Assembly (NCBI RefSeq): GCF_014174495.1
Contig: NZ_JACJHR010000022.1
Span: forward strand, 56,029-120,028
From: Amycolatopsis echigonensis
GTDB lineage: Bacteria; Actinomycetota; Actinomycetes; Mycobacteriales; Pseudonocardiaceae
Length of the DNA: 64,000 nt
Direction of reading: 5' to 3'
Each line of letters starts with the position of its first letter. Position 1 is the first letter of the stretch. Below, in pieces: positions 1-9,458 of this stretch. Position numbers and translations under genes: made by a program. Below the pieces are notes generated by a model. It did no database searches. It was given only the letters and a program-made list of their open reading frames with translations, and was not told the origin of the DNA.

Positions 1-730
1 GGTGCGCCAGGAGGGTTCGACCATCCGCCGCTACTGCCACATCGGCACCGGCAACTACAACCCGAAGACCGCGCGGCTGTACGAAGACCTCGGCCTGCTG
101 ACCGCGGACCCGAGCATCGGCGCGGACATCACCGACCTGTTCAACGTCCTCACCGGCTATTCGCGCCAGGACACCTACCGCACGATCCTCACGTCGCCGC
201 ACGGCATCCGCCGCGGCATCGTGCGCGCGATCGGCGAGGAGATCGAGCTCGCGCGCGCCGGGCTCGAAGCGGGCATCAGGATCAAGTGCAACTCGCTCGT
301 CGACGAGCAGGTGATCGACGCGCTGTACCACGCTTCGCAGGCCGGCGTTCCGGTCGACGTCGTGGTGCGCGGGATCTGCTCGCTGAAGCCGGGCGTCGAG
401 GGATTGAGCGAGAACATCCGGGTCCGCTCGATCCTCGGCCGGTTCCTCGAGCATTCGCGGGTGTTCCACTTCCGCGCGGGCGGCACGCACTGGATCGGCA
501 GCGCGGACATGATGCACCGCAACCTCGACCGCCGGATCGAGGCGCTGGTGCGGGTCAAAGACCCGAAGCTGACGCGGCAGCTGGACGAGGTATTCGATTC
601 GGCGCTCGACCCGCACACGCGCTGCTGGGTACTCAGTTCCTCGGGCGAATGGCAGCCGTTCCCGGCCGCCGGTTCTCAGGTGCGCGACCACCAGCTCGAA
701 CTCGCGAAGCTGCACGGGGCGGTCGGATGA
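1..730 (+). CDS. ppk1: polyphosphate kinase, C-terminal part (5' end outside window)
   Basis: Reversibly transfers the terminal phosphate of ATP to polyphosphate. The visible 242 residues hold the HIGTGNYN motif at the start, the [10 protein letters not shown] segment with the second conserved His near residue 150, and the phospholipase-D-like stretch [14 protein letters not shown], as in the C-terminal domains of PPK1. The gene enters from upstream, so its start is not seen. Its TGA overlaps the mutT1 ATG (ATGA), so the two are probably translationally coupled. The neighbours mutT1 and hupB repeat the mycobacterial ppk1-mutT1-hupB order. Confidence 0.95.
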   Translation, partial: VRQEGSTIRRYCHIGTGNYNPKTARLYEDLGLLTADPSIGADITDLFNVLTGYSRQDTYRTILTSPHGIRRGIVRAIGEEIELARAGLEAGIRIKCNSLVDEQVIDALYHASQAGVPVDVVVRGICSLKPGVEGLSENIRVRSILGRFLEHSRVFHFRAGGTHWIGSADMMHRNLDRRIEALVRVKDPKLTRQLDEVFDSALDPHTRCWVLSSSGEWQPFPAAGSQVRDHQLELAKLHGAVG

Positions 731-1674
731 GCGTGGACGTCCGGGCCGCCGGCGCGGTGCTCTGGCGCCGTGCCGGGGACGGGTTCGAGGTCGCCCTCGT
801 GCACCGGCCCCGCTATGACGATTGGTCGCTGCCGAAGGGAAAGGTCGACCCCGGCGAGACGATCGCGGCCACCGCGGTGCGCGAGATCGCCGAGGAGACC
901 GGGTTCCGCGCGGTGCTGGGCCGCTACGTCGCGCAGACGACGTACGAGGTCCCCGCGAAGAACAACGGGCGGCTGCTGCGCAAGAGCGTCGACTACTTCA
1001 GCGCCGAAGCCGTTTCCGGCGTCTTCGAGCCCAACCACGAGGTCGACGAACTGCGCTGGCTGGACCCGATCGCGGCGGAGCGGCTGCTCACGCGCCCGGC
1101 GGATGTCCGGGTGCTGCGCGAGTTCTGCGCCCTCCCGCCCGCACAGACGACAGTGTTGCTGGTGCGGCACGCCAAGGCGGGCAAACGCGAGGACTGGACC
1201 GGCGACGACGACCTCCGTCCGCTGTCGGAAGCCGGTCAGCGCCAAGCGGCCGCGCTGCGCGACCTGCTGCCGCTCTTCGGCCCCGATCGGGTGTTCTCCG
1301 CGCCGCGGCTGCGGTGCGTGCAGACCGTCGGCGGAATCGCGGAATCGCTCGGCGTCGAGGTGCAGCACGAGCCGTTGCTGTCGGAGGAGGGCTACTGGCC
1401 CGACCCGCTCCTCGGAATCCGCCGCCTGCTGGCGATCGCGGCCGACGGGGGCACCCCGCTGATCAGCAGTCAGGGCGGCGTGATCCCGGACCTGGTGAGC
1501 GCGCTGGCGGACCGGGACGGCCTGGAACTGCCCGCCGCCCGCGACGGCGTGGTGCCGAGCAAGAAGGGCTCGCTGTGGGTCCTGTCGTTCTGCCCCGGCG
1601 ACGACGGACCGGTTCTGGTGAGCGCGGATTATTACCCCAGCCCGCTGCCCGCTCCGGTGCCCTCGGCAGGCTGA
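727..1674 (+). CDS. mutT1: MutT1-type Nudix hydrolase with C-terminal histidine phosphatase domain
   Basis: 315 residues in two domains. The first is a Nudix domain with the full box at residues 38-60 (GKVDPGE, then REIAEETGF), which hydrolyses oxidised nucleotides such as 8-oxo-dGTP or diadenosine polyphosphates. From about residue 145 there is a histidine phosphatase domain starting LLVRHAKAG (RHG-type catalytic motif). This fusion is the known MutT1 architecture of actinobacteria, where the phosphatase half completes hydrolysis to the monophosphate. The ATG lies inside the ppk1 stop and I chose it for that coupling; a longer frame extends upstream but overlaps ppk1. Its 3' neighbour hupB is convergent across 1.2 kb. 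Confidence 0.93.
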   Translation: MSVDVRAAGAVLWRRAGDGFEVALVHRPRYDDWSLPKGKVDPGETIAATAVREIAEETGFRAVLGRYVAQTTYEVPAKNNGRLLRKSVDYFSAEAVSGVFEPNHEVDELRWLDPIAAERLLTRPADVRVLREFCALPPAQTTVLLVRHAKAGKREDWTGDDDLRPLSEAGQRQAAALRDLLPLFGPDRVFSAPRLRCVQTVGGIAESLGVEVQHEPLLSEEGYWPDPLLGIRRLLAIAADGGTPLISSQGGVIPDLVSALADRDGLELPAARDGVVPSKKGSLWVLSFCPGDDGPVLVSADYYPSPLPAPVPSAG

Positions 1675-1750
1675 TCTTTTTCACCGGACGTCGTTCTCGT
1701 TCGCGGGTGCTGCCGCCATTCGGCGGGCCGCGGATTCTATAGAGACCGGT

Positions 1751-1773
1751 ATTGCTGAGCGGTGCTCAGCAAT
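1751..1773. promoter_or_regulatory. perfect 10-bp inverted repeat with 3-nt centre, after mutT1
   Basis: ATTGCTGAGC-GGT-GCTCAGCAAT lies 77 bases after mutT1. It has no T run on either strand, so it is not a textbook terminator. It could be an operator-like site or a factor-dependent terminator hairpin. Its function is unknown. Confidence 0.4.
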
Positions 1774-2870
1774 TGTCCCGGGTCCCGGCATAAGCGACGT
1801 CCGAGACAGCCTCGAGGGGTTTAATTACCCCCGGCGGGGATTTATCTCCAGGCGTCGGATTAGCCCTCCCGGACAGTGCGCCGATTACCTTCCCTCGGTG
1901 TCCTGGCACGCGGTCCGGACGCCGGAATCTGTTGTCTTATCAGCAATCCGGCGGGGTTCTTTTCGACGCCCGGACAGCCCGCCGACCTCGGGAAACGCTG
2001 TCTTCTCACTGCCGCAACACCCATCCGGACCGAGGCCGCGGCAACCCCGGTGAGGCAGCGAATTCCCGATCTCCGGCGACGCTCTCCGCTGCTCAGCCCG
2101 TTCGGCTGCTCAGCCCGTCCCCGCACCGGCTCGCCCAGGAACCACGCGCCCTCAACGGCTTCCAGCACGCAGCGCCCCCTGCCCCCATGCCACATCAGCC
2201 GACCGCCCCGGCCTCCTCACCTGGTGTGGAATCCCGGCGCACCACAACGGCTCAGCCGCACCGCCACCCCAGCCCGCCCGCCGAACCGCCCCGGTACCGC
2301 GACCCGATGCCCGCATCGCCTCGCCAAACTGTGGCACCGCATCCAGCGCCGCAACTCCGCCCGCCACAACAGGTCAGCCACCCGCCCTAGCAGGTCGACA
2401 CCACAATCGGCCCGCCAGCACGGCAACTCAGCCCGCTGATCCGGACACCCACTGAGCCGAACCCAGCCGCCGAATCCACCGCGCCAGCACGACAACGCCG
2501 CCCCGCATCACCACTGTGGGCACCCTGCCTGGCCGAACCGCAGTCCCCACAGCCCGCCGCACCAGCACCACGACGCCGCCCCGGCCCATCAACCCGAACA
2601 CCACACCTGGCCGAACCGCAGTCCCCACAACGCCTCACTGCTCCCCCGCTGCCCCGGCCCCGCAAGGTCTCACCGTTGCCCCGCCAACCTCCAGCCCCAC
2701 AACGCCTCACCCCTCCCCAGCCAGCCGACCAACCCCTCAGCGCATCACCGCTGCCCCGACGACCCCCAGCCCTCGCAACGCCTCACCGCTCCCCCACCAA
2801 CCCACGCCCCAATAACCCCGCCCTCCGCACCGACTCCCGCCCGTCCAGCCGAGAAACCCCCGGAAACGCG
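1774..2870. other. gene-free convergent intergenic region, C-rich low complexity
   Basis: I see no credible gene in the 1.1 kb between mutT1 and the hupB terminator. The + strand is strongly C-rich and purine-poor, and several open frames exist only because stops are rare. It contains a 24-bp direct repeat (starting CCTGGCCGAACCGCAGTCCC) at 2528-2551 and 2606-2629, and several runs similar to AACGCCTCACCGCTCC between 2629 and 2800. The 19-bp palindrome that fills other gaps in the window is not evident here. Confidence 0.6.
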
Positions 2871-2906
2871 GCAGGGCCCCGACCTCACCCGAGGTCGGGG
2901 CCCTGC
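2871..2906 (-). terminator. hupB terminator hairpin
   Basis: A perfect 16-bp inverted repeat (GCAGGGCCCCGACCTC / GAGGTCGGGGCCCTGC) with a 4-nt loop starts 22 bases past the hupB stop. It has no U run, which is common for strong GC-rich actinobacterial terminators. Confidence 0.8.
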
Positions 2907-2927
2907 CGCGAAGCGACGATTACCGAA

Positions 2928-3569
2928 TTACTTCTTCTTGGCCGCCGAGGTGCGCTTCGCCGGGGCCCGCTTGGCCGCGGCCGTGGTCTTCTTCGCTGCC
3001 GTGGTGGTCTTGGCGGCAGGCTTGGCGGCGGCCTTCGCCCGCGTGGTGGTGGCCTTCGGGGCCGCCTTGGCGCGGGTCGTGGTCGACTTCGCGGCCGTCG
3101 CGCGCGTCGTCGTCTTGGCCGCGGTGGCCTTGGCGGGAGCCTTGGCCGCGGTGGCGCGAGTGCGCGTGGCGGCGGGCTTCGCCGCGGTGGCACGGGTGCT
3201 GCGCGTGGCGGTCGTCGACGCGGCGCGGGTGCTCGTGGCGCGCGCGGTGGTGCCGGTGGCCCGCTTCGCCGCCGTGGCCTTCGGCAGCTTCTTCGAACCG
3301 GAAATCACGTCCTTGAACGTGGTGCCCGCGCGGAACGCCGGAACGTTCGTCTTCTTCACTCGCACGGCTTCGCCGGTGCGCGGGTTGCGCGCGGTGCGGG
3401 CGGCACGAGCGCGCTTCTCGAACACCCCGAAGCCGGTGATGTTCACCTTTTCGCCCTTGTTGACCGTCCGGATGATGATGTCGACGAGACCGTCGACGGC
3501 CTCCGAAGCAACCTTTTTGTCGCCCAGACGCTCCGACAGCGCCTCGATCAGCTGGGCCTTGTTGGCCAT
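2928..3569 (-). CDS. hupB: HU nucleoid protein with long basic C-terminal tail, copy 1
   Basis: 213 residues. Residues 1-95 are a classic HU fold ([47 protein letters not shown]). About 115 residues of Lys/Ala/Thr/Arg-rich tail follow ([15 protein letters not shown], ending SAAKKK), like mycobacterial HupB, which is known to bind and compact DNA. The start follows a GGAGGGACTGGA ribosome site. Its position beside leuD and opposite mutT1 marks it as the ancestral copy. A second copy with a nearly identical HU domain lies at 8014-8637 on the other strand. Confidence 0.95.
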   Translation of the reverse strand: MANKAQLIEALSERLGDKKVASEAVDGLVDIIIRTVNKGEKVNITGFGVFEKRARAARTARNPRTGEAVRVKKTNVPAFRAGTTFKDVISGSKKLPKATAAKRATGTTARATSTRAASTTATRSTRATAAKPAATRTRATAAKAPAKATAAKTTTRATAAKSTTTRAKAAPKATTTRAKAAAKPAAKTTTAAKKTTAAAKRAPAKRTSAAKKK

Positions 3570-3628
3570 TCCAGTCCCTCCAAGAAGAACTCTTCGTCCA
3601 CGGCCAGGTCGGCCGGCTAACGCACACG

Positions 3629-3656
3629 GTATTACCAAGACAGCACAAATTCCAAA
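3629..3656 (-). promoter_or_regulatory. predicted hupB promoter
   Basis: On the minus strand TTTGGA (3651-3656) and TAATAC (3629-3634) are separated by 16 bases, 60 bases before the hupB start. The region is locally AT-rich compared with its surroundings. Confidence 0.55.
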
Positions 3657-3812
3657 CGGCACGCGAAATTTTCCCTTGCGGCGGGAACGGTTCCGCCCTC
3701 CCGAAGGACCCGTTTCCGGTCCCGGGAGGCTCCGTTTGGCGCGGGCGAAGAGGGGGCCCGCCGGGGCGGGATTCCCTTTCCGAGCAGGGAATCCGCGCCC
3801 CGGCGGCGCGGT

Positions 3813-4415
3813 TCAGGAGGTCGCGGCGGGCAGCGTCACGGGCTTCCAGGAGGGCCGCTGGGACTCGAACGCGTCGATGTCCCCCGCGTGGCGCAGAGTC
3901 AGCGCGATGTCGTCGAGTCCTTCGAGCAGCCGCCAGCGGACGTAGTCGTCGATCTGGAAGGGCGCGGTGAAGTCCTTGGCCCGCACGGTCTTGGCTTCGA
4001 GGTCCACCGTCACCTCGGTGCCGGGCTCGTTCTCCAGCAGCTTCCAGAGCAGTTCGACATCCGACTGCTCGCACTGCGCGGCGACGAGGCCGCCCTTGCC
4101 GGAGTTGCCGCGGAAGATGTCGGCGAAGCGGGACGAGATGACGACCCGGAAGCCGTAGTCCAGCAACGCCCACACGGCGTGCTCGCGCGACGAACCGGTG
4201 CCGAAGTCGGGCCCGGCGACGAGCACCGAGCCGCTGGAGAACGGTTCCTGATTGAGGATGAAGTCCTCCTGCGCGCGCCAGGCGGCGAACAGCCCGTCCT
4301 CGAATCCGGTGCGGGTCACGCGCTTGAGGTAGACGGCCGGGATGATCTGATCAGTGTCCACGTTGGACCTGCGCAGCGGGACCCCGATCCCGGTGTGCTG
4401 GGTGAACGGTTCCAT
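3813..4415 (-). CDS. leuD: 3-isopropylmalate dehydratase small subunit
   Basis: 200 residues, the usual length. It begins [20 protein letters not shown] with the conserved [10 protein letters not shown] segment, and carries [13 protein letters not shown], the aconitase swivel-domain substrate loop. With LeuC it isomerises 2-isopropylmalate to 3-isopropylmalate in leucine synthesis. In organisms with CimA the same enzyme also isomerises citramalate. It starts 23 bases after leuC behind GAGAGGAG, so the two form an operon. hupB follows downstream on the same strand. Confidence 0.96.
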   Translation of the reverse strand: MEPFTQHTGIGVPLRRSNVDTDQIIPAVYLKRVTRTGFEDGLFAAWRAQEDFILNQEPFSSGSVLVAGPDFGTGSSREHAVWALLDYGFRVVISSRFADIFRGNSGKGGLVAAQCEQSDVELLWKLLENEPGTEVTVDLEAKTVRAKDFTAPFQIDDYVRWRLLEGLDDIALTLRHAGDIDAFESQRPSWKPVTLPAATS

Positions 4416-4438
4416 GGTGGGAGCTCCTCTCGGGGAAG

Positions 4439-5863
4439 TCAGGCGGGCAGGTCGGCGGGCGAGGACAGCGTCCCGCGCACGGCGGTGGCGGCGGCCACGA
4501 GCGGCGAGACGAGGTGCGTGCGGCCGCCCTTGCCTTGCCGCCCCTCGAAGTTGCGGTTGGAGGTGGACGCGCTGCGCTCGCCGGGGGCGAGCTGGTCCGG
4601 GTTCATCCCGAGACACATGGAGCAGCCTGCCTGCCGCCATTCGGCTCCCGCCTCGGAGAAGACCTTGTCCAGGCCTTCCTCCTCGGCGGCCTTGCGCACT
4701 CGCATCGAACCGGGCACCACGAGCATCCGGACCGAATCGGCCACCTTCCGCCCGCGCAGGACCTCGGCCGCGGCGCGCAGATCCTCGATCCGGCCGTTGG
4801 TGCACGAGCCGAGGAACACCGTGTCCACCGCGATCTCGCGCAGCGGGGTGCCCGGCTTCAGATCCATGTAAGTCAGCGCCTTCTCCGCGGCGAAGCGCGC
4901 GTTCTCGTCCGCGATCGCGGCCGGGTCCGGCACCGTCTCGCTCAGCGGCAGGCCCTGTCCCGGGTTGGTGCCCCACGTCACGAACGGCGTCAGCTGGTCC
5001 GCGTCGAGGTGGACTTCGGCGTCGAATTCCGCGCCCTCGTCGGTGCGCAGTTCGCGCCAGGCGGCGACGGCGGCGTCCCAGTCCGCGCCCTTCGGAGCGT
5101 GCGGACGGCCCTTCAGGTAGGCGAAGGTCGTTTCGTCCGGCGCGATCATGCCGGCGCGCGCGCCCGCCTCGATCGACATGTTGCAGATGGTCATCCGGGC
5201 TTCCATCGACAGCTCCTCGATGGCCTTGCCGCGGTACTCGAGGACGTAGCCCTGCCCGCCGCCGGTGCCGATTTTGGCGATCACGGCGAGGATCACGTCC
5301 TTCGCGGTGACGCCCGGCTGCAGCGTGCCGTCGACGTTGATCGCCATCGTCTTGAACGGCCGCAGCGGCAGCGTCTGGGTGGCGAGCACGTGCTCGACTT
5401 CGGAGGTGCCGATGCCGAACGCCATCGCGCCGAACGCGCCGTGCGTGGAGGTGTGACTGTCGCCGCACACCACGGTGGTGCCCGGCTGGGTCAGGCCGAG
5501 CTGCGGTCCGATCACGTGCACGATGCCCTGTTCGGCGTCGCCCATCGGGTGCAGCCGGACGCCGAACTCCTTGCAGTTGCGGCGAAGCGTGTCGACCTGG
5601 GTGCGGGACACCGGGTCGGCGATCGGGAGGTCGATGTCCACCGTGGGGACGTTGTGGTCCTCGGTGGCGATGGTGAGGTCGGGGCGGCGCACCTTCCGCC
5701 CGGCCAGCCGCAGGCCGTCGAACGCCTGCGGGCTGGTCACTTCGTGCACCAGGTGGAGGTCGATGTAGAGCAGATCCGGTTCGGCGCCTTCGCCTCGGCG
5801 CACGAGGTGGCTGTCCCACACCTTCTCCGCCAGCGTACGAGCCTTGCCGGTGGGGCTGGTCAT
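4439..5863 (-). CDS. leuC: 3-isopropylmalate dehydratase large subunit
   Basis: 474 residues, normal for LeuC. It shows [28 protein letters not shown] and [12 protein letters not shown], whose cysteines ligate the 4Fe-4S cluster. It is the first gene of leuCD. The ATG at 5863 follows GGAAGGAG and agrees with the family N-terminus [19 protein letters not shown]; the open frame extends about 140 codons further upstream but crosses the ndgR promoter and coding region. Divergent from the IclR-type regulator gene at 6009. Confidence 0.96.
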   Translation of the reverse strand: MTSPTGKARTLAEKVWDSHLVRRGEGAEPDLLYIDLHLVHEVTSPQAFDGLRLAGRKVRRPDLTIATEDHNVPTVDIDLPIADPVSRTQVDTLRRNCKEFGVRLHPMGDAEQGIVHVIGPQLGLTQPGTTVVCGDSHTSTHGAFGAMAFGIGTSEVEHVLATQTLPLRPFKTMAINVDGTLQPGVTAKDVILAVIAKIGTGGGQGYVLEYRGKAIEELSMEARMTICNMSIEAGARAGMIAPDETTFAYLKGRPHAPKGADWDAAVAAWRELRTDEGAEFDAEVHLDADQLTPFVTWGTNPGQGLPLSETVPDPAAIADENARFAAEKALTYMDLKPGTPLREIAVDTVFLGSCTNGRIEDLRAAAEVLRGRKVADSVRMLVVPGSMRVRKAAEEEGLDKVFSEAGAEWRQAGCSMCLGMNPDQLAPGERSASTSNRNFEGRQGKGGRTHLVSPLVAAATAVRGTLSSPADLPA

Positions 5864-5977
5864 CTCCGGCTCCTTCCTCGGGATCGGCCGGGAGCACGGA
5901 ACCCGGACGATGCCGGTGAGGAGGGGGCAGCCGCGGCTGTCCGCGGCTCCGGGTTTCGTTTTTCCCAGATTCTGGAC

Positions 5978-5994
5978 TTCCCACACTGCGGGAA
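5978..5994. promoter_or_regulatory. IclR-type operator in the leuC-ndgR divergent region
   Basis: The palindrome TTCCC-ACACTGC-GGGAA sits 15 bases before the regulator's GTG and 115 bases before leuC. From established work on NdgR/LtbR-type IclR regulators, which control leuCD, this is the expected kind of site. The TAGTAT at 5996-6001 just to its right could be a -10 for a leaderless ndgR transcript, so binding would also autoregulate. Confidence 0.6.
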
Positions 5995-6008
5995 GATAGT
6001 ATCGCGTC

Positions 6009-6710
6009 GTGGGACAGCATAGCGGTATCGGAGTACTGGACAAAGCCGTGGCCGTGCTGCAGGCCGTCGCCGAGGACCCGTGCGGGCTGGCGGAACTGTG
6101 CACGCGCACCGGGCTTCCGCGCGCGACCGCGCACCGGCTCGCGGTCGGGCTCGAAGTGCATCGCCTGCTGCGGCGGGGGCCGGACGGGCGCTGGCGGCCG
6201 GGCACCGCGCTCGCCGAACTCGCGGGCGGCTCGACCGACCCGTTGCTCGACGCGGCGAGTTCGGTGCTGCCGAAGCTTCGGGACATCACCGGCGAAAGCG
6301 TTCAGCTTTACCGGCGCGACGGCGTGCAGCGCGTGTGCGTTTCGACCGCGGAACCGCCGAGCGGTTTGCGCGACACGGTTCCGATCGGTTCGCGGCTGCC
6401 GATGACGGCGGGCTCGGGCGCGAAGGTCCTTGCCGCGTGGTCGGATCCGCACACGCAGCGGACGATCCTCGCCGACGCGGTTTACGGCGAACGCACTCTG
6501 CTCGAAGTACGCCGCCGCGGCTGGGCGCAAAGCGTCGCCGAACGCGAACCGGGCGTCGCGAGCGTTTCGGCCCCGGTGCGCGATTCCTCGGGCACAGTCG
6601 TCGCCGCGGTGTCGGTGTCCGGCCCGATCGAACGCATAGGGCGCAAACCCGGCGCACGATGGGCAGCGGACCTTCTCGCCGCCGCCGACGCGCTTCAGGA
6701 ACGCCTCTGA
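6009..6710 (+). CDS. ndgR: IclR-family regulator of amino acid metabolism (NdgR type)
   Basis: 233 residues. It has an N-terminal winged helix (residues 1-65, [35 protein letters not shown]) and a C-terminal effector domain ([38 protein letters not shown]). Divergent from leuCD, as in Streptomyces and Corynebacterium, where NdgR/LtbR controls leuCD. The GTG start has no clear ribosome site and may be leaderless. A strong terminator follows. Decayed tandem copies of its 3' half occupy the next 900 bases. Confidence 0.9.
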   Translation: MGQHSGIGVLDKAVAVLQAVAEDPCGLAELCTRTGLPRATAHRLAVGLEVHRLLRRGPDGRWRPGTALAELAGGSTDPLLDAASSVLPKLRDITGESVQLYRRDGVQRVCVSTAEPPSGLRDTVPIGSRLPMTAGSGAKVLAAWSDPHTQRTILADAVYGERTLLEVRRRGWAQSVAEREPGVASVSAPVRDSSGTVVAAVSVSGPIERIGRKPGARWAADLLAAADALQERL

Positions 6711-6738
6711 CACCCGCTCCCACCGCGCACCAACCCCA

Positions 6739-6777
6739 GGCCGCCTCCCCGCCACCCGGCGGGGAGGCGGCCTTTTT
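6739..6777 (+). terminator. ndgR terminator
   Basis: 15-bp arms (GGCCGCCTCCCCGCC / GGCGGGGAGGCGGCC) with an ACCC loop, followed by TTTTT. A decayed copy of this hairpin and T run is found at about 7648-7682. Confidence 0.9.
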
Positions 6778-6789
6778 CGCACAGCCGAC

Positions 6790-7690
6790 CCCGCGCACGA
6801 CGAACGCACTCGGCGAAGCACGCCGGTCCCAACACCGCCCAACGCGAACCTCGCACCGCGGCACCGGCACGCGATTCGCCGACACCGCCGTCATCGCCGA
6901 CACCCCTGTGCCGGTCTCCGGCCCGCCCGAACACATCGGCCCCAACCCGGGCTGCCGCCCCGCCGCACCGGCAGGAGACGCCTTTCCACCCCATGACGAC
7001 TCACGCCGACGCGACCTACGGCGAACCCCACTCCGCGCAACGCACGCTGCGGCTGCCCCAAAGCACCGCGAACATCCCGGCCCCGGCATGCGATTCCCCG
7101 CCACCGCCACCGCGCCGATCCCGAACGCCTCAGCCGCCCGCCGCGCCTCAACCCGGCGCGCCTTCCCGGCGCACCGGCACTCGTCTTGCGCGCATACGAC
7201 CCCACACCGGGCACGCCCGAAGCACACCGCCACCGGACCCACCGCGTCGCCCAACACGAACCCGGCGCCCCGAACACCCCAACCCCGGAACGCGATTCCC
7301 CGCCACCGCCGCCCCGCCGATCCCCAGCCCCGCCCGAACACATCAGCCGCAAACCGCGCCCCAACCCGGCCTGCCTTCCCGGCGCACCGGCAGTCGCCTT
7401 GCACACGCACGACCCCACCCCGGACCCACTCCACGCGAAGCACACCACCAACCAGACCCCAGGGTCGCCCAACACGAACCGAGCACTCCGAACGCCCCAA
7501 CTCCAAAGCGCGATTCCCAGCCACCGCCACCGCGGCGATCCCGGGCCCCGAACGCATCAGCCGCGAACCCGGCGCACGACCCTCGCCGCCGACGCCCTCC
7601 ACGAACGCCTCCGACGCCCCTCTCCCACCGCGCGCCAACCCCAGACCGCCTCCCCGCCACGCCCGTACGGGGCAGCCTTTTTCGCGCGGT
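6790..7690 (+). repeat. four decayed tandem copies of the ndgR 3' half
   Basis: The 900 bases after the ndgR terminator align by eye with ndgR codons from about KVLAAWSDP to the stop. Degenerate units of about 200 bp lie near 6797-6980, 6985-7190, 7190-7390 and 7400-7690. The last unit is the clearest. It keeps GAACCCGGCGCACGA, GCCGCCGACGC, GAACGCCTCCGACGCCCCTC and CCGCCTCCCCGCCACG followed by CTTTTTCGCG, which correspond in order to the ndgR C-terminus, stop region and terminator. The units contain indels, so none encodes a protein in the original frame. They are best read as a tandem duplication in decay, and a 624-codon open frame across them as a by-product of high GC. Confidence 0.7.
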
Positions 7691-7929
7691 TTTCGATCGT
7701 CCTCAGTAGACCGTCCGGCCGCTTCGGGGGTCGTCCGAGCGGCCGCGCACGACCCGGCCGGAGAGCCCCAAGAGAAGACAAAACCGCAGGACAACGGGTG
7801 TCTACATGCGACTTTGCCGGTGCCCCAAGCACTCTCGCGGGTCTTCCGGCCAGTGAAAGAATCCGGCGACGCGGCCCCCTCGCCGACTTGCCGGTTACCC
7901 GACACGGCAACGAAAAAGGCAGGTCCCGA

Positions 7930-7958
7930 TTGGACTTGCGAAGTCTATGGGTGATAAT
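7930..7958 (+). promoter_or_regulatory. predicted promoter of second hup gene
   Basis: TTGGAC (7930-7935), 17 bases, GATAAT (7953-7958). The transcript would start about 50 bases before the ATG. This is one of the best sigma-70-type promoters in the window. Confidence 0.7.
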
Positions 7959-8013
7959 GACTGCGTTCGGCCTGTATGGCCGTATAAAACAAGTTCTGGT
8001 TGGAGGAACTGGA

Positions 8014-8637
8014 ATGGCCAACAAGGCCCAGCTGATCGAAGCTCTGTCGGAGCGCATCGGCGACAAGAAGGCAGCCGCGGAAGCCGTCGACGGTCTCGTC
8101 GACATCATCATCCGCACCGTCCACAAGGGCGAAAAGGTCACGATCACCGGCTTCGGTGTCTTCGAAAAGCGCGCTCGTGCCGCCCGCACCGCGCGCAACC
8201 CGCGCACCGGCGAAGCCGTGCGGGTCAAGAAGACCAACGTTCCGGCGTTCCGCGCGGGCACCACGTTCAAGGACGTCATCTCCGGCTCGAAGAAGCTGCC
8301 GAAGGCGACTGCCGTGAAGCGTGCGACCGCCAGCACCGCGAAGGCGACCGCCACTCGCGCCACGGCGACGACCACCACTCGCGCCAAGGCCACCGCCGCC
8401 AAGCCGGCCGCCACCCGCACCCGCGCCACCGCGGCCAAGGCTCCCGCCAAGGCCACCGCCGCGAAGGCCACCACCACCCGCGCCAAGGCGACCGCCACCA
8501 AGGCCACCGCGGCCAAGGCGGCTCCGAAGGCCACCACCACGCGGGCGAAGGCCGCCGCCAAGCCGGCCGCCAAGAAGACCACGGCGACCGCGAAGAAGGC
8601 TCCGGCCAAGCGCACCTCGGCCGCGAAGAAGAAGTAA
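8014..8637 (+). CDS. HU nucleoid protein with long basic C-terminal tail, copy 2
   Basis: 207 residues. The first 95 match hupB except for a handful of changes (LSERIG for LSERLG, KKAAAEA for [16 protein letters not shown] for VNKGEKVNI). The tail has the same composition but a different order ([22 protein letters not shown]). The ribosome site region TTGGAGGAACTGGAATGGCC also resembles that of hupB, so the duplication included 5' sequence. It has its own promoter and terminator and a conserved HU core, so it is probably expressed. It lies on the far side of ndgR in the opposite orientation. Most relatives I know of keep a single hup here. Confidence 0.92.
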   Translation: MANKAQLIEALSERIGDKKAAAEAVDGLVDIIIRTVHKGEKVTITGFGVFEKRARAARTARNPRTGEAVRVKKTNVPAFRAGTTFKDVISGSKKLPKATAVKRATASTAKATATRATATTTTRAKATAAKPAATRTRATAAKAPAKATAAKATTTRAKATATKATAAKAAPKATTTRAKAAAKPAAKKTTATAKKAPAKRTSAAKKK

Positions 8638-8658
8638 CTCCGGTTTTCCGGAACATCC

Positions 8659-8699
8659 CGACAAGCCCCGCCCGGCTTCTCCCCGGGCGGGGCTTGTCG
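8659..8699 (+). terminator. terminator of second hup gene
   Basis: 17-bp arms (CGACAAGCCCCGCCCGG / CCGGGCGGGGCTTGTCG) about a 7-nt loop, 22 bases past the stop. No T run. Confidence 0.85.
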
Positions 8700-8700
8700 C

Positions 8701-9458
8701 ATCTCTGCCCCTTTTCCGCCCTGGAGACGCCGCCCGGCAGACGGGCGCGGCACCCCGCACACGTGATGACCGAGGAAGATGCCGCGCCGCCCGTGGCGCG
8801 ATCCGATTCCGAAGCGGCAGAAGCGCGTTCCGACGACCGCCTTCAAGATCCGTTGGCGCGCTTGCCCGTCCGGATCTCGTCGACCGCGAGGCCGCACTCA
8901 GCACCGCGGAATCGGCGGACACGGCGTCGCGCGAGCCTCCGCCGTCTGGACGGCCGCGGATTGTCCCAGCCGGAGCACATCGGCGCAGCGCGAAGGAAAT
9001 CGAAGGAAGGCCCCCGCGTTTTCCTGATCGCACCGGCCATCCCGCACCCGTCCACGGTCGATCACCTGTTCCCCCAAGCAACTGCGAACGCTCGCTCGAA
9101 GCGGCCGCCGGGGTTTCCTTGCCGTGTCCGGTCCGGCACCATGCGTGGCCGCCGGGTGTCCGCGATCACCCAGGCCACGCAAGGTCCACAACAGACTATC
9201 GGGTTGTTATGCGAACGTGACAACCACGCACGGCACCCACTGGTAATCCGGTCGGGCGAACCGGCGAATCCGTACTGGTTTCGCCAGCGCACACCCTCTT
9301 TTCCCCGTCGCCGCAGCGGTGTCTCGCGGGCGCGCGCACCGCGTCCGCGAAAGTGGGTGCCGGGCCACGAAAACCGGCCGTCATCGGTGAACTGGTCGCG
9401 CGATGGGCTCCGATCAGTGTTGGTCTATGCAATCATGTCGCCCGGCAAAGGACCCCGA
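8701..9458. other. gene-free region between hup copy 2 and the transporter operon
   Basis: I recognise no gene in this 760-bp stretch. It is GC-rich with open frames on both strands that do not resemble any family. The only distinct site is a dyad GGTTGT-N12-ACAACC at 9202-9225, which could be an operator for the downstream transporter. The promoter of the transporter must lie between here and 9459, but I cannot fix its boxes. Confidence 0.5.

Noticed and set aside
2528..2629. 24-bp direct repeat in the mutT1-hupB gap as a possible attachment site or insertion scar
   Set aside because: No integrase, transposase or tRNA nearby; the region is generally repetitive, so slippage is sufficient.
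2676..3620. 314-codon + strand frame over hupB
   Set aside because: Mirror of the Lys/Ala-rich hupB tail on the opposite strand; no family features.
5864..5977. Possible leucine attenuator before leuC
   Set aside because: Some Leu/Ile/Val codons occur upstream, but there is no terminator with a U run and no separate short ORF with start and stop.
6080..7954. 624-codon + strand frame running through the ndgR 3' copies
   Set aside because: Translation is Pro/Arg/Thr low complexity in the wrong frame of ndgR; explained by decayed duplicates at high GC.
8701..9458. Possible further decayed ndgR copy (CCGGAGCACATCGGCGC near 8960)
   Set aside because: The match is short and not continued on either side; below what I can support by eye.
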